DNA of 64,000 nucleotides from Crocinitomicaceae bacterium (GTDB lineage Bacteria; Bacteroidota; Bacteroidia; Flavobacteriales_D; Crocinitomicaceae). The position numbers and the translations under genes are program-made. Shown here piece after piece: positions 60,893 to 64,000 of this stretch. Position 1 is the stretch's first letter, and every line of letters starts with the position of its first letter. The stretch spans positions 45,091 to 109,090 of the forward strand of contig JAQXBM010000072.1 of assembly GCA_029252405.1 (NCBI GenBank), written 5' to 3'. Under the pieces are notes generated by a model, which saw only the letters and a list, made by a program, of their open reading frames with translations, did not search any database and was not told the DNA's origin.

Positions 60893-62107
60893 CTATGAGT
60901 CTGGCGAATCCAAATAACCCAACTCCTCTATTTTCTCGTATACCGTTTCCCCGAAAAGTGCATAGCCTTTTTTGTTGAAATGCGTGTCAAGCGGATAGTA
61001 GTATTCTGAAATTGAATTCCCTTTAGTTTTGAATACCTCCGATGTATCGAGGTAGTTGACTCCGTTCTCTTTCATGTATTTTGTGAGATCCGTTTGACCG
61101 AAAAAAGGAATGTGTTTTCCGTCTTGAAAGTCTTGTAAACTTGGTTGGAGAACGACCAGAAATCTAGTTGCTTCTTGATCGGTAAGCAGTTTAAACTTCC
61201 CAATTGCTTCTTCAATAATCTCCTGTGATTTTCTCTTATTTTCTTCCGTGTAAGAGTCCTTCACTAAACTTGAGTTATACCTGAACACATTAGTCATGAC
61301 CATTCTGAACAAATGATTTGCCGCATACATCCACTCCCATGATGGAGCCCCTACACCAGCTGTTCCATCTTCATGAAAACGATCAAACCCTCCTCGACCA
61401 ACAATGTCAGTGATGTCCGTTGAGTTGATGGTTAATACCACTAAATCTGGCTTGAATTCGGTAAGTTTATCTCGGTACAGCACAAACTCATAAACCGGAT
61501 CGCTTCCACCTACTCCAGCGTTGATGGTTTGAACATTATCACTTTTCCACCGCGTTTCCATTTGCTTAACCCACGAATCTTCATAGCTCATTCCAACACC
61601 TTCGGTGAACGAATCCCCGATTGCCAATATTCGAAACTTCGATCCTTTATCCTTTTTTAATTCTTGCTCGGAAATACCGATCGAATTCACCTTTCTCTCA
61701 AAATTGAACTCTTTTTTCTTGTTTGAAATAAACATGTTTGGTGTGTGCACCCAGTACCACGAGTCCAGCTTTTCGAATGATGCCTGAGAAACGTATCTCC
61801 CATCGGCTTGTTCGGGGTACGTCTGCATGGCTCCTGTTAATCGAATGACTAGATCAGCAATAAAAATGACGATGAAAGTCGATCTACTCGTTAAGATAAC
61901 GCCCTTTTTTCGATTTCTCAACGATTTTATCAATGCAAAAAGGAGGAATGCCAGCGCTTCAGTGAGAAATGCCAAGCCCAAGATCAATAGAATATTCGCA
62001 ATGAATAGGTAATAGAAATAACTGTAGTATATGATGAAATAGCTTCCCAATAGCAGAAGTGTCGCTAGGAGCAACTTAATTCCAGCCGTGATGAGAAATT
62101 GACGCAT
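60893..62107 (-). CDS. Membrane-anchored SGNH/GDSL hydrolase (404 aa)
   Basis: Three N-terminal hydrophobic segments (about 7-30, 31-61, 76-92) anchor an SGNH hydrolase with ILAIGDSFTEGVG (Ser166), TINAGVGGSDPVYEF (Gly block), LVVLTINSTDITDIVG (Asn block) and YYPLDTHFNKKGYALFGETV with Asp374 and His376. Such enzymes deacylate or acylate glycans or lipids; the membrane-anchored form resembles O-acetyl-transfer or lipase modules of exopolysaccharide systems, but no such cluster is beside it. Upstream TATATTTA is one base off the -7 consensus. Confidence 0.87.
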   Translation of the reverse strand: MRQFLITAGIKLLLATLLLLGSYFIIYYSYFYYLFIANILLILGLAFLTEALAFLLFALIKSLRNRKKGVILTSRSTFIVIFIADLVIRLTGAMQTYPEQADGRYVSQASFEKLDSWYWVHTPNMFISNKKKEFNFERKVNSIGISEQELKKDKGSKFRILAIGDSFTEGVGMSYEDSWVKQMETRWKSDNVQTINAGVGGSDPVYEFVLYRDKLTEFKPDLVVLTINSTDITDIVGRGGFDRFHEDGTAGVGAPSWEWMYAANHLFRMVMTNVFRYNSSLVKDSYTEENKRKSQEIIEEAIGKFKLLTDQEATRFLVVLQPSLQDFQDGKHIPFFGQTDLTKYMKENGVNYLDTSEVFKTKGNSISEYYYPLDTHFNKKGYALFGETVYEKIEELGYLDSPDS

Positions 62108-62137
62108 GTTGGTGCTTTGAGTAAATATAGGAATTTT

Positions 62138-62155
62138 GGGCTTCGAGAGCCTCAG
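62138..62155. repeat. REP-like core, identical 18 bases to 37855-37872
   Basis: GGGCTTCGAGAGCCTCAG is identical to the core of the element at 37851 and lies in the 123-base gap between the SGNH and alpha/beta hydrolase genes. The second palindrome arm is not clearly present here. Confidence 0.55.
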
Positions 62156-62230
62156 CCCGCCCAGTCTTGATTTGAGAATTTCGCCTGAGCATTGTGTTTT
62201 GCATCGGTTGAAGTGGAGCGAATGTCTGCC

Positions 62231-62872
62231 TTATTCCTTGTAAAGTGAACTCTCCAAATACCCACTTAGCTCTTCTCCGTGAGTAACGATCATAAAATGA
62301 CCAGCGCTTGGAATTGTAAAATCAGCAGATCCTTTTTGGGGTAAAACTCTGTCTTTTCCACCATGAAGTTTTATCCCTTTTGAGCTTGATGTATTGTTCC
62401 ACTTTACGATTGCTCCCATTGCCCAACGAAAGAAAGGAATGTCCGAATCACGTAAAATCTCTCGAAAGAGTTCTTTGTCTTTCTTTTTCTTTACTCCAAA
62501 GAGTGAATTCGTTAACCAATTAGTTCGTGTAAGAAGAAACCCCGGTATGATTTTATGAAATTTCAGTTTTCCACCAAACTTGAACAGTCCAGATAATTCG
62601 GAAGAATGTGAGATCGTAGAAACGAGAAATAGATTTTTCGGTTTTCTGATTTTTTCAAATTCTTGAGCAATCATCCCTCCGAAGGAAACGCCAATTAGAT
62701 TGTATTCATTTGGAATTGATTCGGACTCAAATAAACGCTTCGCGTAGTCGGCTAATGATTCATTCTTCAAGGGATCAATCCATGGGATGTGCACCAACTC
62801 TACTCCCTCGATTTGGAGGTTTTGAAATGCGCGGTGATCAACGCCGAGTCCACTAAGACAAAACAGTTTCAT
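62231..62872 (-). CDS. Alpha/beta hydrolase (213 aa)
   Basis: The N-terminus MKLFCLSGLGVDHRAF is the oxyanion loop; NLIGVSFGGMIAQEFEKI carries the nucleophile Ser63; GIKLHGGKDRVLPQK gives an Asp, and IPSAGHFMIVTHGEEL the His. The protein is small and has a short cap. The gene ATG overlaps the GNAT stop by four bases (62869-62872), so the two are co-translated. The substrate is unknown; the layout resembles thioesterases or esterases in small two-gene units. Confidence 0.85.
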   Translation of the reverse strand: MKLFCLSGLGVDHRAFQNLQIEGVELVHIPWIDPLKNESLADYAKRLFESESIPNEYNLIGVSFGGMIAQEFEKIRKPKNLFLVSTISHSSELSGLFKFGGKLKFHKIIPGFLLTRTNWLTNSLFGVKKKKDKELFREILRDSDIPFFRWAMGAIVKWNNTSSSKGIKLHGGKDRVLPQKGSADFTIPSAGHFMIVTHGEELSGYLESSLYKE

Positions 62873-63405
62873 TCCTTCAGTTTTTTCCGATAACAGTCAA
62901 AAACGGATGGAACTTTGAGGTCTTTTGCACGGTCAGGTCGGCGGTCTTGAAAGTTCTCATGATGGGTGAACGCATACTCCATTGCTTCATACCAGTTTCG
63001 CAACCGATCCTTGATGGGAACCTTGAAATCTCGAGGGCGCAAAATTTCAAGACTCATGTATTTCGAACCTTCAATTTTCGCTCTATCCTCGACTGCTTCC
63101 ACGAGTGCCGTTCCGATTCCCAAACCGCCAAAATCACGATGCACAGCCAATAATCCAAATGTACTTGTGTCTGTGTCGATGTTTCTAGAGTAAATCGACC
63201 CAACGATTTGATTGTCTAAGATGGCTCCAATGATTCGTCCTTCGTTAATTAAGGTTTCGTACTCGTTTTGTGGCATGCGCAAATAGTTCTTACCCCAGAT
63301 TTCTATTTCCGTTCGGGCGTAAGCATCGCGCATTATTTCGAACAATCTAGAGCGCTCCTTTTGAGAAAATGTGTGCTCCTTAGAGGATAAAATCACTATC
63401 GACAT
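62869..63405 (-). CDS. GNAT-family N-acetyltransferase (178 aa)
   Basis: The fold is seen in IIGAILDNQIVGSIYSRNID, TFGLLAVHRDFGGLGIGTALVEAVEDRAKIEGSKYMSLEIL (acetyl-CoA loop GLGIGT) and FKVPIKDRLRNWYEAMEYAF. The substrate is unknown. The box TATTTTTG at 63410-63417 lies four bases before the ATG. It is followed by the overlapping alpha/beta hydrolase gene. Confidence 0.88.
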   Translation of the reverse strand: MSIVILSSKEHTFSQKERSRLFEIMRDAYARTEIEIWGKNYLRMPQNEYETLINEGRIIGAILDNQIVGSIYSRNIDTDTSTFGLLAVHRDFGGLGIGTALVEAVEDRAKIEGSKYMSLEILRPRDFKVPIKDRLRNWYEAMEYAFTHHENFQDRRPDRAKDLKVPSVFDCYRKKLKE

Positions 63406-63409
63406 GGCT

Positions 63410-63417
63410 CAAAAATA
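63410..63417 (-). promoter_or_regulatory. -7 box of the GNAT-hydrolase pair
   Basis: TATTTTTG on the reverse strand, four bases before the ATG at 63405; predicts a leaderless mRNA. Confidence 0.55.
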
Positions 63418-63602
63418 GGCTTATTCTGCCAATTACCGCTTTTCTGAAATGCTAGTACTCCGAAGCGTCTCCGCATGGGTTCTTCTCACGATTTATTCCA
63501 CAACGATCATTGTTGACACGCCGTTTTCTGAACGGTTGAATGATTCCCCTTTCAATAAGAATGGGTTTTTCCGTCTTGGAATCCTTTACCTGTTGTGTGG
63601 GC

Positions 63603-63875
63603 TTACTTTGCATCGACGTATTTTAATCCGCAGGAAGCGCATGTATTGTGTGGTTTGCTTTGCGTTAATTTAATTCCCGAAAGATGCTGATCTGCATAGG
63701 CTTGAATCCATCCTCTTTTCTCAGTGATGTTTTGCGTGTCAATTCCTTCTCGCTTTACCGCGTCGAAAAAATCTCCTTGGTATTCTTGTCTTCCCCAGCA
63801 GTTTGGACAGAGTCCCTCAGGAGTTTCATTCTTATTTCCCGCTAAAAATGCTTTTACTGTATTGATAAGTGTCAT
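63603..63875 (-). CDS. Small zinc-ribbon-like protein (90 aa)
   Basis: Two CxxC pairs (LCPNCWGRQEY near residue 22 and CASCGLKYVD at the end) flank a helical middle (FFDAVKREGIDTQNI, GWIQAYADQHLSGIKL). It looks like a small zinc-ribbon protein conserved in Flavobacteriales as I recall; the function is unknown. No signal peptide is present. A partly overlapping forward-strand frame at 63449-63673 is judged less likely. The region upstream has no clear -7 box. Confidence 0.78.
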   Translation of the reverse strand: MTLINTVKAFLAGNKNETPEGLCPNCWGRQEYQGDFFDAVKREGIDTQNITEKRGWIQAYADQHLSGIKLTQSKPHNTCASCGLKYVDAK

Positions 63876-63925
63876 GGTGGTTAGACGGACTCTTCATCCG
63901 ATTCATACATATCGAAATTATGGAA

Positions 63926-63961
63926 ATAGAAAAAGGCCAGCGGGAGCCGACCTTTTTCTAT
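63926..63961. terminator. Hairpin near the right edge
   Basis: ATAGAAAAAGG and CCTTTTTCTAT form a perfect 11-bp stem with a 14-base loop. It probably terminates a reverse-strand gene beyond the right edge. A second inverted repeat, TAACTGT...ACAGTTA (63964-63987), follows. Confidence 0.65.
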
Positions 63962-64000
63962 ATTAACTGTGATACCAATAACAGTTACTAAACCTAACCT

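Noticed and set aside
63449..63673. Forward-strand frame of 74 codons with a hydrophobic stretch
   Set aside because: It overlaps the zinc-ribbon gene by 71 bases in the opposite direction and has no promoter box; the 63449-63602 part looks somewhat gene-like, so it remains a low-probability candidate.
1..64000. tRNA, rRNA, riboswitch, insertion sequence or prophage
   Set aside because: No cloverleaf, rRNA segment, transposase, integrase or phage structural gene was seen by reading both strands; a covariance-model search (Infernal/tRNAscan) would be the deciding test for small RNAs.

Overview
The window reads as chromosomal DNA of a gliding-type Bacteroidota, most likely order Flavobacteriales (Crocinitomicaceae/Cryomorphaceae-like). 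This rests on several type IX secretion (T9SS) cargo proteins with type A or type B C-terminal sorting domains, a PorP/SprF-family protein, a TonB-dependent receptor, an HU-CCDC81/SPOR protein, a LETM1-related protein, moderate GC, and promoters of the Bacteroidota form TAnnTTTG instead of an E. coli-type -10. The family-level placement is an inference. I saw no rRNA, tRNA, CRISPR array, IS element or prophage.

Layout. 1-4.2 kb: the 3' part of a riboflavin-synthase operon (with a frameshifted membrane gene and a tiny membrane protein), hemL, and an endonuclease V operon. 4.4-6.3 kb: an overlapping aminotransferase/omega-amidase pair. 6.4-15.4 kb: a T9SS cargo gene, an orphan sensor kinase, then fbp-mfd. 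15.4-17.8 kb: a jacalin-like lectin gene with an unusual upstream repeat array, and a frameshifted cohesin-like/PKD/T9SS gene. 17.8-22.3 kb: two paralogous membrane-spanning lipoproteins, two glycosyltransferases and a DJ-1-like lipoprotein. 22.3-29.4 kb: envelope and secreted proteins. 29.5-36.4 kb: asd, a SUFU-domain gene, a propeller-like T9SS protein, dxr and a decayed lipoprotein gene. 36.5-45.8 kb: a C1 peptidase, HU-CCDC81/SPOR, a TonB receptor with kdsB, dprA and a PpiD-like chaperone. 45.9-53.6 kb: a giant repeat protein (1698 residues) divergent from a T9SS type B protein plus PorP/SprF. 53.6-63.9 kb: OB-fold, OmpA and YceI genes, uvrC, a small phosphatase, a HAD-bestrophin pair, an SGNH hydrolase, an alpha/beta hydrolase with a GNAT, and a zinc-ribbon protein.

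The genes form mostly short units and are not one large accessory island; core metabolism and DNA repair genes (hemL, fbp, mfd, asd, dxr, kdsB, dprA, uvrC) alternate with surface and secretion genes. The most notable observations are: (1) the giant protein, built from a beta-barrel-like N-terminus, six Ig-like repeats, thirteen ITIC...GPC repeats and a charged helical tail; (2) at least eight genes whose -7 box lies 4-7 bases from the start codon, pointing to leaderless mRNAs; (3) four GGGTGA boxes phased at 26-28 bp upstream of the jacalin-like gene; (4) three reading frames that are broken but can be rebuilt exactly. No single item can be proven a new system from sequence alone.
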